Below the pieces are notes generated by a model. That model worked only from the letters and a program-made list of their open reading frames with translations, made no database searches and was not told the DNA's origin. 54,217 nt of DNA from Candidatus Competibacteraceae bacterium (lineage in GTDB: Bacteria > Pseudomonadota > Gammaproteobacteria > Competibacterales > JAHEDQ01): assembly GCA_024641125.1 (NCBI GenBank), contig JAHEDQ010000004.1, positions 1-54,217 of the forward strand. The letters run 5' to 3'. Below, one piece after another: positions 41,993-51,520 of this stretch; positions within the stretch are counted from its first letter, which is position 1, and each line of letters opens with the position of its first letter. A program made the position numbers and the translations under genes.

Positions 41993-42412
41993 ATGGATCT
42001 CAAAGGCAGCAAGACGGAAGGTAACCTGAAGGACGCATTTTCGGGTGAGTCACAGGCCAACCGCCGGTACTTGTACTTCGCCGCCAAGGCGGATGTGGAG
42101 GGTTACAATGACGTGGCAGCCGTGTTCCGCTCCACCGCGGAGGGTGAAACAGGCCATGCCCACGGCCATTTGGAATATCTGGAATCCGTTGGCGATCCGG
42201 CAACCGGTCTACCGATTGGCGCAACCGGCGACAATTTGAAAGCCGCCATCGCCGGCGAAACCCATGAGTACACCGACATGTACCCGGGCATGGCCAAGTC
42301 AGCCCGAGATGAAGGTTTCGACGAAATCGCCGACTGGTTTGAAACCCTGGCCAAGGCCGAACGGTCTCATGCCAACCGGTTCCAGAAGGCTTTTGACAGT
42401 CTGGATGCCTGA
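41993..42412 (+). CDS. Rubrerythrin (ferritin-like diiron domain, no rubredoxin domain)
   Basis: 139 aa [63 protein letters not shown]; ends without CxxC rubredoxin domain. Confidence 0.92.
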   Translation: MDLKGSKTEGNLKDAFSGESQANRRYLYFAAKADVEGYNDVAAVFRSTAEGETGHAHGHLEYLESVGDPATGLPIGATGDNLKAAIAGETHEYTDMYPGMAKSARDEGFDEIADWFETLAKAERSHANRFQKAFDSLDA

Positions 42413-42424
42413 GTCGGCACCATC

Positions 42425-42454
42425 CGAGGGGCGGGTCATCGCCCCTCGCTTTTC
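42425..42454 (+). terminator. Terminator-like hairpin after rubrerythrin
   Basis: cgaggggcg-ggtcat-cgcccctcg followed by cttttc. Confidence 0.7.
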
Positions 42455-42480
42455 AATCTCAAAAAGGCAAAGGCCCGATC

Positions 42481-43827
42481 ATGTCAGCAGCGACCGGTGG
42501 CACGCGCGAGGGGAGTCTGGAGGCACCCACCCGACATCCGCTCGATTGGAAGAACGCAACGTTCTGGGATCAGGAGAACCTGGATCGAGAACTTGAGCGT
42601 GTGTTCGATATATGCCACGGCTGCCGGCGATGCGTCAGTCTGTGCAACTCATTTCCGACGCTGTTTGACCTGGTGGATGAATCCGACACCATGGAAGTGG
42701 ACGGTGTCGCCAAGTCAGACTATTGGAAGGTGGTTGAACACTGTTACCTGTGCGATCTCTGCTACCTGACCAAGTGCCCCTATGTGCCGCCCCATGAGTG
42801 GAACGTGGATTTTCCTCACCTCATGCTCAGGGCCAAGGCGGTACACTTCAAGGAACACGGCGCGAGCCTACGCGACCGGGTGCTGAGTTCAACCGATACG
42901 GTGGGCAAACTCGCCGGCATTCCGGTGGTGAGCGGTGTGGTCAACGCCAGTAACCGGAACGGCACGATGCGGCGGGTTCTGTCAAAGGCCCTGGGGGTGC
43001 ACGAGAACGCACCGGTGCCGCCCTACCATAGCGACACGCTGAGCAAGCGCATGGCCAAACGCCAGCCCTCATCGTTGCAAGCTGAATCTACCGATCTGAC
43101 CACAGGAAAGGTGGCGCTGTTCGGCACCTGCTACGGCAACTATAACGAACCGGATATCGGCACCGATCTGGTGTCCGTTTTTGAGCACAACGGCGTCCCT
43201 GTGACTCTGGTCGAGAAAACCCGGTGTTGCGGCATGCCCAAGCTGGAACTGGGTGATCTGGATGCCGTCGCCGCCGCCAAGGACATCAATATTCCGCTGC
43301 TGGCATCTCTGGTGGATCAGGGCTATGACATCGTTGCCCCGGTGCCGTCCTGTACATTGATGTTCAAGCAGGAACTGCCACTGATGTTCCCGGATGATGC
43401 TGAGGTGGCCAAGGTGCAGCAGCGTATTTTCGACCCGTTCGAGTATCTTATGCTCCGCCACAAGGCGGGCAAGCTTGCCACCGACTTCAAGCAGTCCCTG
43501 GGCAAGGTCGCCTATCATGTCGCCTGCCATCTACGGGTCCAGCGAATCGGTCTGAAGACCCGCGACCTCCTGCAACTGGTGCCCGACACCCAAGTCGAGC
43601 CGATAGAGCGCTGCTCGGGTCATGACGGTACCTATGCGGTCAAGCAGGAGTTCCACGACATTTCGATGAAAATCGCACGGCCCGTGGTAACCCGGGTGGA
43701 GAAAATGGACGCCGATCATTATGGTAGCGATTGTCCGATGGCCGGGCATCAAATTGAGAACGGTCTGGGCAAGGAAATGCATCCGGAGCACCCCATGACC
43801 CTGCTCCGCAAGGCTTACGGAATCTGA
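42481..43827 (+). CDS. Heterodisulfide reductase/GlpC-like 4Fe-4S and CCG-domain protein
   Basis: CHGCRRCVSLCNSFP, CYLCDLCYLTKCPYVPP, RCCGMPKLELGD, RCSGHDGTYAVK. Confidence 0.88.
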   Translation: MSAATGGTREGSLEAPTRHPLDWKNATFWDQENLDRELERVFDICHGCRRCVSLCNSFPTLFDLVDESDTMEVDGVAKSDYWKVVEHCYLCDLCYLTKCPYVPPHEWNVDFPHLMLRAKAVHFKEHGASLRDRVLSSTDTVGKLAGIPVVSGVVNASNRNGTMRRVLSKALGVHENAPVPPYHSDTLSKRMAKRQPSSLQAESTDLTTGKVALFGTCYGNYNEPDIGTDLVSVFEHNGVPVTLVEKTRCCGMPKLELGDLDAVAAAKDINIPLLASLVDQGYDIVAPVPSCTLMFKQELPLMFPDDAEVAKVQQRIFDPFEYLMLRHKAGKLATDFKQSLGKVAYHVACHLRVQRIGLKTRDLLQLVPDTQVEPIERCSGHDGTYAVKQEFHDISMKIARPVVTRVEKMDADHYGSDCPMAGHQIENGLGKEMHPEHPMTLLRKAYGI

Positions 43828-43846
43828 ACAAGAAGAGGACCACCCC

Positions 43847-44146
43847 ATGTCGAATGAGGGTTACCACGAGCCGATTGGCGAACTGAGCGACGAGACGCGC
43901 GACATGCACCGCGCCATCGTATCGCTGATGGAAGAACTCGAAGCGGTCGACTGGTACAACCAGCGCGTGGATGCCTGCAAGGATGCCGACCTGAAGCACA
44001 TTCTTGAGCACAATCGTGACGAAGAGAAAGAACATGCCGCTATGGTGATGGAGTGGATTCGGCGGAAAGATCCGACCTTCGACAAGGAACTGCGTGACTA
44101 TCTGTTCACCGACGCACCCATTGTCGACCCGGACCACGGACACTGA
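43847..44146 (+). CDS. Encapsulated-ferritin-like (EncFtn-type) ferritin-like protein
   Basis: 99 aa; ETRDMHRAIVSLMEELEAVDWYNQRVDAC...ILEHNRDEEKEHAAMVMEWIRRKDP...LRDYLFT: recalled EncFtn-type sequence pattern (EELEAVDWY, HNRDEEKEHAAM). Confidence 0.82.
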   Translation: MSNEGYHEPIGELSDETRDMHRAIVSLMEELEAVDWYNQRVDACKDADLKHILEHNRDEEKEHAAMVMEWIRRKDPTFDKELRDYLFTDAPIVDPDHGH

Positions 44147-44193
44147 CAGAAGCAGCCGACAATACCTGGCAGAAACTGAAAAGCGTACACACG

Positions 44194-44820
44194 ATGACTG
44201 AGATACCGATTGGTTCGGAGCCATCACGAATGGAAAAGTTGTCCCGACAAGATTTGTTTTCCCTGGAGGCCTATGCCGAGGCGCGACCGGATTTCCGCGC
44301 TCAGGTCCTCAGGCACAAGGCGGCTCGGCGCATAGAGCTTGGCGATCACGCGACACTCTACTTCGAGGATCGGATGACCATGCAGTACCAGATTCAGGAA
44401 ATGCTGCGGGTCGAACGCATTTTTGAGGCCAGCGGCATTCAGGAAGAGTTGGACGCATACAACCCGATGATCCCGGACGGCAACAACTGGAAAGCCACCT
44501 TTATGCTGGAGTATGAGGACGTGGCCGAGCGGCGCGATGCGCTGGCCGCCCTGATCAATGTGGAAGATCACACCTGGGTGCGGGTGGCTGACATGCAGCC
44601 GGTTTACGCCATCGCCGACGAAGATCTGGAGCGGGAAACCAGTGACAAAACTTCATCGGTGCACTTCATGCGCTTCGAGCTGACGCCCCAGATGGTCGAG
44701 GCCGCCACCGCCGGTGCACCGATCAGCATAGGCATCGACCATCCGGCCTACACCGTGTCCCTGGAACCTATTCCAGAGCCTTCGCGGGAATCGCTCGCGG
44801 CCGATCTCAAGGCCGGCTGA
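44194..44820 (+). CDS. DUF3501 family protein
   Basis: Start taken from ORF track; EKLSRQDLFSLEAYAEARPDFRAQVLRHKAARRIELGDHATLYFEDRMTMQYQIQEMLRVERIFE typical of DUF3501. Confidence 0.85.
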   Translation: MTEIPIGSEPSRMEKLSRQDLFSLEAYAEARPDFRAQVLRHKAARRIELGDHATLYFEDRMTMQYQIQEMLRVERIFEASGIQEELDAYNPMIPDGNNWKATFMLEYEDVAERRDALAALINVEDHTWVRVADMQPVYAIADEDLERETSDKTSSVHFMRFELTPQMVEAATAGAPISIGIDHPAYTVSLEPIPEPSRESLAADLKAG

Positions 44821-44851
44821 CAGGCAAACAAGGCGGCACGCATTGGGCGAG

Positions 44852-47131
44852 TCAACGGCCTGCCCGAATCAAGGCGCCCAACCCGGCCCGATCGAGCGCG
44901 TCTGACAGCAACGCCTCCACTTCGGCAGGGCTTTCGAGCGCGACCGCCTCTTGTGCCAACCGCTGAGCCTGATTCAGGGTAAAACTCTTGAGCACCCATT
45001 TGACCTTATTCAGGCTGGCATGGCTGGTGCTAAGGCTGTCGATACCGAGACCCACCATCAGCAAACACCCCGCGGGATCTCCGGCCAGCTCGCCACAAAC
45101 CGCCACCGGACATCCCAGTGGCGCAGCCTGCTCGGCCACACCTCCGATGGCCTTGAGCACGGCCGGGTGCAAACCGCTGTACAGCGCAGCGACCCGGCTG
45201 TTGGTCCGATCGGTCGCCAGCAGGTATTGAGTCAGGTCGTTGGTGCCAATAGACAATGCGTCGACCCGCCTGGCATATGCCTCCACCTGATACAGCACGG
45301 CCGGTACCTCAACCATCACGCCCACCTCGGGGTTGCCGACCGGGATGCCCTCTTCCAGCAATTCAGCCCGCGCCCGGGCCAGCAGCCCGAGCGCCTCGTC
45401 CAGTTCCGGTAGCTGGCTTATCATGGGGAAAAGAATACGGTAGCGGTCACCCGCCTCCCCCGCCCGGAGCATGGCCCGCAGCTGGGTCAGGAATATCTCC
45501 GGATGATCCAGTGTCACGCGCATGCCACGCCACCCCAGATAGGGATTGGCTTCGTTGATCGGAAAATACGGTAGCGCTTTGTCCCCGCCGATATCCAGAG
45601 TGCGCAGGCTCACCGGGTAGGGCGAGAACATGCGAATCACTCGCCGGTAGATCCCGGCCTGCTCAGTTTCTCCGGGAAAGCGGTCACGCACGGCAAAATG
45701 CATCTCGGAGCGGTACAGACCGATGCCCGCAGCGCCGCTCTGCCGCGCCGCCGCAATATCCGCAAACAGCGCCGTGTTGGCCATCAGGCTCACCGGGTGA
45801 GCGTCGGCCGTGGCGCAGGGATGGTCGCGCAGCCGCTCCAAATCCCTGGACAGCGCCTGCTCCTCGAGTTCCAGACGCAGATACTCCCGACGAAGCTGTG
45901 GCCGCGGTTCGATGCACACCCGGCCGGAGTAACCGTCCACCACGATCTCCAGCCCCTCTAGACCGGCCACCGGAAGGTTTCCGACACCGAACACCGCCGG
46001 GATGCCCATGCCCCGGGCCAGCACTGCCACATGGGAAGCCGAGGTTCCGCTGGCCGACACCACGGCGGAAAGACAGGCCACCGGCACATCTGTGATATCG
46101 GTGGCGGTAACGTCTTCGCCCACCAATACGACCCGTGCGGGGTATTCACGCTCTTGTTCGCCGGTGCTGCGAAGACGACGCAGGAGGCGTTCACCCAGGT
46201 CGCGCAGGTCATCGGCCCGGGTGCGGATGTAGGGGTCGTCCAATGCCTGTAACTGGTTCGCCTGGCGATCGATCACATGGCGCACCGCACCGGGCGCCCA
46301 ATTGCCTGACGCAATACCGGTGGCCACCTCGCCGGCGAAGGAGCCGCCCTCCAGAATCAGGATATAGGCATCGAACAGCGCCAGATCGGCTTCGGCCAAT
46401 CGCGGAGCCATGTTGAGCCGTATGGCGCGCATGGACGCGATCTCGGTCTGCAGAGCGGAACGAAATCGAGCCAACTCAAGCTCCACGTCGTCCGCAACCC
46501 GGTCGGGGGTTGTGGCCAATACGCGCGCCGTACGCACCGCCACCGCGCTGCCTACGGCAACCCCACGGACGGAATCCGTGCCGGATAAGATCACGTTGCG
46601 GGATGCAGCTTTACCGGGCCCTAGCGACCCTGTGTCAGGCTTGAGATACTCGGCCACTTCGATCTGAGCGAGTACCCCAGCGACTTGGGCCGCCAACGTG
46701 ACCAGAAAAGCGCCCTCGTCATCACCGAACCGGCGCCGGGCACTCTGTTGCACCACCAGCACGCCGAGTACACGACGGGCCAGAATTACCGGCACGCCCA
46801 GGAATCCGTGAAACGGAGCCTCCCCTGTTTTCGGTACGAACTGATAGCTCGGGTGGGCAGAGGCATCGTCCAGATTCACCGGCTCCGCGCGGGCGGCCAC
46901 CAGACCGACAAGCCCGCCCGTCCGGGGCAATCGCACTGCTCCGACTGCGTCAGGCCGCAAACCGTCGCTGGCCACCAGTACATGTTCCGCACGCCGCTCA
47001 TCGGCGATGTACACGGAGCATACGTCGCAACCGATCTCGGCCTTGACCCGGGCAACAATGAGGTTCAGGGCGGTGCGCGAATCCGGTGCGGAGCTGACAT
47101 CGACCACGATCCGGCGCAACGCTTCAAGCAT
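44852..47131 (-). CDS. ptsP: Phosphoenolpyruvate-protein phosphotransferase PtsP (EI-Ntr, GAF domain)
   Basis: GAF-like N-terminus; SGTSASHVAVLARGMGIPAV; MFSPYPVSLRTLDIGGDKALPYF; SIGTNDLTQYLLATDRTN. Confidence 0.95.
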   Translation of the reverse strand: MLEALRRIVVDVSSAPDSRTALNLIVARVKAEIGCDVCSVYIADERRAEHVLVASDGLRPDAVGAVRLPRTGGLVGLVAARAEPVNLDDASAHPSYQFVPKTGEAPFHGFLGVPVILARRVLGVLVVQQSARRRFGDDEGAFLVTLAAQVAGVLAQIEVAEYLKPDTGSLGPGKAASRNVILSGTDSVRGVAVGSAVAVRTARVLATTPDRVADDVELELARFRSALQTEIASMRAIRLNMAPRLAEADLALFDAYILILEGGSFAGEVATGIASGNWAPGAVRHVIDRQANQLQALDDPYIRTRADDLRDLGERLLRRLRSTGEQEREYPARVVLVGEDVTATDITDVPVACLSAVVSASGTSASHVAVLARGMGIPAVFGVGNLPVAGLEGLEIVVDGYSGRVCIEPRPQLRREYLRLELEEQALSRDLERLRDHPCATADAHPVSLMANTALFADIAAARQSGAAGIGLYRSEMHFAVRDRFPGETEQAGIYRRVIRMFSPYPVSLRTLDIGGDKALPYFPINEANPYLGWRGMRVTLDHPEIFLTQLRAMLRAGEAGDRYRILFPMISQLPELDEALGLLARARAELLEEGIPVGNPEVGVMVEVPAVLYQVEAYARRVDALSIGTNDLTQYLLATDRTNSRVAALYSGLHPAVLKAIGGVAEQAAPLGCPVAVCGELAGDPAGCLLMVGLGIDSLSTSHASLNKVKWVLKSFTLNQAQRLAQEAVALESPAEVEALLSDALDRAGLGALIRAGR

Positions 47132-47303
47132 GGAGCGACTCTTCACTTACCCGGGCACCTCAGGCATTCGCAGCATACTGGATGGCAAAGTACATAACGT
47201 CGCTGATCAGTAGGAGCGGAGGGCAAGACGATTCCAACACTCGGTGGGATCGCCTTGCCACGACGGGGTAGACAATCCCGCCAGCGAGGCGACTTAGGCT
47301 TTG

Positions 47304-47346
47304 GTTTCATGCGTCAGAAGTTCGCAGCACTTCTGACGCATGAAAC
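47304..47346. repeat. Perfect 18-bp-stem hairpin between rppH and ptsP
   Basis: gtttcatgcgtcagaagt-tcgcagc-acttctgacgcatgaaac; no adjacent T-run. Confidence 0.85.
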
Positions 47347-47900
47347 TACCGGCGCCGTTCCGGAGCACCGTTCCTGCTCGACCCCTGGCCCCGATGCTCG
47401 CGGACAGAGGCATCCCGTGGTTCGTAGTTTGGAAACAAGAGAGGGGCAAACTCCCTCAGCGCCCGCGCGTACACATCCCGTTTGAAGTGGACGACGGCCT
47501 GGTGGGGGTACCAGTAGTCGACCCAACGCCAGAAATCGAACTCAGGCCGTTGAGAGCAGGCCAGATTCACATGCTGCTCGGAACCGGTCAGACGCAGCAG
47601 GTACCATATCTGCTTCTGCCCAATGCACAAGGGCTGACGATGGCGGCGGATAAATCGTTCAGGCAAGCGATATCGCAGCCAGCGATCCGTCCTGCCCAGG
47701 ATGGTGACATGGTCAGGCAATAGACCGGTTTCTTCCTCCAACTCCCGGAACATAGCCTCTTCTGGCGATTCCGCGCCTTTGATGCCGCCTTGCGGAAACT
47801 GCCATGAGGGCTGTCCGACCCGGCGTCCCCAGAACACACGACCATCAACGTTGCTGAGAATGATCCCGACGTTGGCGCGATATCCCTCCCGGTCGATCAC
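47346..47900 (-). CDS. rppH: RNA pyrophosphohydrolase (Nudix)
   Basis: [63 protein letters not shown] start (alternative GTG at 47909). Confidence 0.94.
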   Translation of the reverse strand: MIDREGYRANVGIILSNVDGRVFWGRRVGQPSWQFPQGGIKGAESPEEAMFRELEEETGLLPDHVTILGRTDRWLRYRLPERFIRRHRQPLCIGQKQIWYLLRLTGSEQHVNLACSQRPEFDFWRWVDYWYPHQAVVHFKRDVYARALREFAPLLFPNYEPRDASVREHRGQGSSRNGAPERRR

Positions 47901-48123
47901 GGCACACACCTAAGCCCTTTGTACTTCCCCATTTTTCCACAAAGCCCGGCGATGAGTCACGTCTGACGAAAACAGGACTGGCCGCGTGGGCTAGATTCAT
48001 GCCCTGATTGGCCCGCAGCGCCGTTTGCAGACCCGCCTGGTCCCATGTATCTGGACCCAAGAATCCGAGCGTTGCGCCACTGCACCGCCGTGGCCGCCGC
48101 AGCGAAACGGCCGTGATGCGGGC

Positions 48124-48666
48124 TCATCTCTGATGCAAACGACTGCGCAACGCCTGAAATCGCGATGGCATGCTGCGGCCGAACAGGGGATCCTCCATGT
48201 GCACCAGCCTGCGGGCAATGGTCTGCCAATCGGCCGATTCGAAAATCTGGTCCACCAGCGGCAGTACGGATCCCTCCTCCACCTCCATGTGCCGATGGAA
48301 GCAAACGGTATAGGCCTGGCCAAGATTTGAGACCATGTCAACGTCAAACTCGCATGTCCGCTCGGCCCACGCGACCGCCAGGCGCAGTTCCGCACCCCGT
48401 TCCGCCAGTTCAACGTGCTCCCGCACGAGTTCAGCGAGCAGATCCGCCAGACTGGCATCCCGAGCCACCAGGCGCTTGAAAATTACATCTTCATTCGGAT
48501 GGTGAAACAGCTCTGCATAATCGAGGATATACGCCATGGCGTCCCCGATCAGTTGAAAATCGGCCTCGTTGCCGGCACGCAGCCGATCGAACTCGGCGCC
48601 CATCCACCTGAGTACACGCGCTGCGTTATCGTGGTCCAGATAAAGTCGATCGAGGGCCGCATGCAT
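48124..48666 (-). CDS. Hemerythrin HHE domain-containing protein
   Basis: LYLDHDNAARVLRWM...AELFHHPNEDVIFKRL...LVREHVELAERG...FHRHMEVEEGSVLP. Confidence 0.88.
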   Translation of the reverse strand: MHAALDRLYLDHDNAARVLRWMGAEFDRLRAGNEADFQLIGDAMAYILDYAELFHHPNEDVIFKRLVARDASLADLLAELVREHVELAERGAELRLAVAWAERTCEFDVDMVSNLGQAYTVCFHRHMEVEEGSVLPLVDQIFESADWQTIARRLVHMEDPLFGRSMPSRFQALRSRLHQR

Positions 48667-48732
48667 GACCACTTTCCCCCTTTCTTGCACACCGCGGCCA
48701 TTCGCCAGCGCGGTGCTCCGCGGTGCGGATCG

Positions 48733-49311
48733 TCAAGTTCGGTCGAACAAGGGCGCCTGTTCCGGGTGTTCACGCTCATATCGGAACATAAACGCGGAGG
48801 CGGCCGAATCCAGTTGTTCGATATGAAGCCGCCACCAGGTCGGCGCCGTGTGACCCAGAAACTCCAGGCAGGATTCCGCCGATGTGGTGTGTCCCAGCAG
48901 CCGGCAGTGCAGTGTCAGCAAGCTTAGAAAACGTTGGTGCGCCAAAACATGCTTGGCTGCGCCGGGACAGCCGCTTCGCTGCATCGCCCGCTGCTCAGCC
49001 GCGAACAACTCTTTGGATGCGTTGGTGAGCTGATCGAACTCGCCGCCCAGCAAAGCCGACAGGGTGGTATCCCCAGCGGGCCGTGAGATGCAGATGTCGC
49101 ACATTTTGGCAAGGTGCGACAAAATCACCTGATGGCGATGGCGCATGAACTCAATGCACACATCGGCGCTGTCTGGAATCATCGGCTGTGCGCTTTCGTA
49201 TTCTGCCACCATCACCGCCTGCAAATACCGGTCTCCAGTATGTGGACTGGAAACGTGCCCGACCCCTCGCCTACCTGGACAGAGCGCCGATATCGACGCC
49301 ATCACGAGCAT
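48733..49311 (-). CDS. Hypothetical protein, possible divergent hemerythrin-like
   Basis: RHRHQVILSHLAKM...ELFAAEQRAMQRSGCPGAAKHVLAHQRFLSLL resembles the bacteriohemerythrin pattern HF..EE..M...gyp....H...H..F, with the first H replaced. Start uncertain (perhaps MVAEYESAQP). Confidence 0.5.
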   Translation of the reverse strand: MLVMASISALCPGRRGVGHVSSPHTGDRYLQAVMVAEYESAQPMIPDSADVCIEFMRHRHQVILSHLAKMCDICISRPAGDTTLSALLGGEFDQLTNASKELFAAEQRAMQRSGCPGAAKHVLAHQRFLSLLTLHCRLLGHTTSAESCLEFLGHTAPTWWRLHIEQLDSAASAFMFRYEREHPEQAPLFDRT

Positions 49312-49499
49312 AATCCGACCCTACCGCCGTTCGGATTCGGGATACTTGTCACAGATCAAGTTTCCCAAACCTGACACGGGCCCGATCGGGTCTCACACAG
49401 CGGCAATCGAATCGCGATCCACTCCACATACCGGGTACTTGAGCGCCCGACCCCCGGTGCGTAGGCTGTGGCTGACGTGTTCTCGATGCGGCGCACAAA

Positions 49500-50168
49500 A
49501 TGACCGACAACTTGGCCATCTTCGATTTGGACGACACCCTGCTGGCCGCCGACAGCGGCAGCCTGTGGGGCGAGTTTCTGGTTGCTCAGGGGGTATTGGA
49601 AGCGGAGGTGTTTCAGCGCGCCAACGACCAATTCGAGCGCCAGTACCGGGCCGGTATGCTGGATGTGGTGGCGTTCCTGGAGTTCTCCCTCGCCCCGCTG
49701 GTCCCGCTGAGCCCGGATCGTCTGCAGAGGCTCCGTGCACACTTTCTCGAAGCGCACATCCCCGACGTGATCGCACCCGGGGCACCGGCGCTGCTGAACA
49801 GGCACCGGCAGCAGGGTGACCTGCTGATGGTGATCACGGCCACGCATCGCCTGCTGACACAACCGATCGTGGAGCACCTGGGGATCGACCTCCTGCTGGC
49901 CAGCGAACCGGTGCTGCTGGACGGACACCCCACCGGCGCGATCCAGGGCACACCCTGTTACCGGGAAGGCAAGGTGGAGCGTCTGAGGGAATGGCTTGAT
50001 GAGGACGGTTTCAAACCCCGGCGAACCTGGTTTTACAGCGACTCGCTGAACGACCTTCCGCTGCTTGAGCAGGTCACAGATCCCGTGGCTGTAGACCCGG
50101 ATCCGACCCTGACCCGAGAGGCACGCCGCCGTGGCTGGCCGATCATCTCGCTGCGCCATGATTACTGA
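49500..50168 (+). CDS. HAD-IB family hydrolase (SerB-like)
   Basis: NLAIFDLDDTLLAADSGSLWGEFL; FYSDSLNDLPLLEQVTDPVAVDPDPTL. Confidence 0.92.
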   Translation: MTDNLAIFDLDDTLLAADSGSLWGEFLVAQGVLEAEVFQRANDQFERQYRAGMLDVVAFLEFSLAPLVPLSPDRLQRLRAHFLEAHIPDVIAPGAPALLNRHRQQGDLLMVITATHRLLTQPIVEHLGIDLLLASEPVLLDGHPTGAIQGTPCYREGKVERLREWLDEDGFKPRRTWFYSDSLNDLPLLEQVTDPVAVDPDPTLTREARRRGWPIISLRHDY

Positions 50169-51465
50169 TGCGCCGAAACCGCAGCACCAGCAACGCCGCC
50201 GCCACGCTCAAACCCAGCGTCAGACCCATCCACAGGCCAACGGCACCCAACGGGGTGCGAAAAGCCAGCCAGTACGCGCAGGGCAAACCCACCAGCCAGT
50301 AAGCCACCAGGGTATTCAGCATGGGGAGAAACGTATCATGCAGGCCACGCAATGCCCCCAGGGCGCCGACCTGAATTCCATCCGACACCTGGAACAGGGC
50401 TGCAACCATCAGCAGTTGACGCGCCAGATCCACCACGCCCGCATCGCTGGAGTAGAGCTGGGCAATGTCGCCAGCGAAGACCCAGATCGCGGCGGCGGCG
50501 AACACCATCACCAATCCGGTGACGCCAATGCCGGCGAAACCACGCGACCGCGCCTCCGGCAACCGCTCCGCGCCCACCGCATGACCGACCCGCACCGTCA
50601 CCGCCATGGACAAGCCCAGAGGCACCATAAAGGTCAGGGCGGCAAAGTTCAGGGCCACCTGGTGAGCGGCTACGGCCAGGGTGCTGATCCGGCCCATTAG
50701 AAGCGCAACGGCGCTGAACAACCCGGTTTCCAGTAGCGTGGCGCCGGCGATGGGCAGTCCGATCTTGACCAGTTCCAGTTGGGCCTTGAGGTCGAAACGC
50801 CGGCTCAGCCTCAAGCGCCCCGTGCGGAACACATAGAACATGACCAGAGCGAGATTCAGCCAAATGACGATGACGGTGGACCACGCCGCTCCGATCGCGC
50901 CCAGTCGGGGTAAGCCCAAGTGACCGAACATCAGTACATAGTTGCCCACTCCATTGACGAGCAATGCGACGATCTGGATAAACATGATCGGACGGGTATG
51001 ACCCAGGCCCTCGCACAGAAACCGCAGAGGCAGGTAGAGGCAGAGCGCCGGCATGGACCAGGCCAGGGTTTGCGCATAGCGCCCGGCGAGATCCTGTACC
51101 AGCGGGTCGACGCCCGCCCAAGCCAGTAGCCGATTGACCTCATGGACCGCGGGCGTCGCCAGCAGGGCCAGACCCAATGCCAGCCACATGGCGGCGTTCA
51201 GGACTGCTGCGACGCGGTCCGCCTGGCCCGCCCCCCGGGCCCGGGCCACCATGGGCGAGACCGCCATCATCAGACCGGTGCAGCCCAACATGATGGGCAT
51301 CCACAGGGACGCACCCAGCCCGACCGCCGCCAGTTCAAGCCCGCCCAAGCGGCCAACCATAAGAACGTCAGTGACCGCCATGCCGACCTGCACCAGCTGC
51401 GCCGCCACCAGCGGAGCACCGAGACGCAGCAGTGCTCGGGCTTCGCAGGCCAACTGGTTTAACAC
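50143..51465 (-). CDS. MATE family efflux transporter (NorM-like)
   Basis: LGAPLVAAQLVQVGMAVTDVLMVGRLGGLELAAVGLG; start taken at GTG (VLNQLACEARALLRLG). Confidence 0.9.
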   Translation of the reverse strand: MLNQLACEARALLRLGAPLVAAQLVQVGMAVTDVLMVGRLGGLELAAVGLGASLWMPIMLGCTGLMMAVSPMVARARGAGQADRVAAVLNAAMWLALGLALLATPAVHEVNRLLAWAGVDPLVQDLAGRYAQTLAWSMPALCLYLPLRFLCEGLGHTRPIMFIQIVALLVNGVGNYVLMFGHLGLPRLGAIGAAWSTVIVIWLNLALVMFYVFRTGRLRLSRRFDLKAQLELVKIGLPIAGATLLETGLFSAVALLMGRISTLAVAAHQVALNFAALTFMVPLGLSMAVTVRVGHAVGAERLPEARSRGFAGIGVTGLVMVFAAAAIWVFAGDIAQLYSSDAGVVDLARQLLMVAALFQVSDGIQVGALGALRGLHDTFLPMLNTLVAYWLVGLPCAYWLAFRTPLGAVGLWMGLTLGLSVAAALLVLRFRRISNHGAAR

Positions 51466-51520
51466 GGCCGGCCTGTCAAGCTTCCGGGCAGATCTGCCTG
51501 GTTCGCCGGCGGACCGATTC

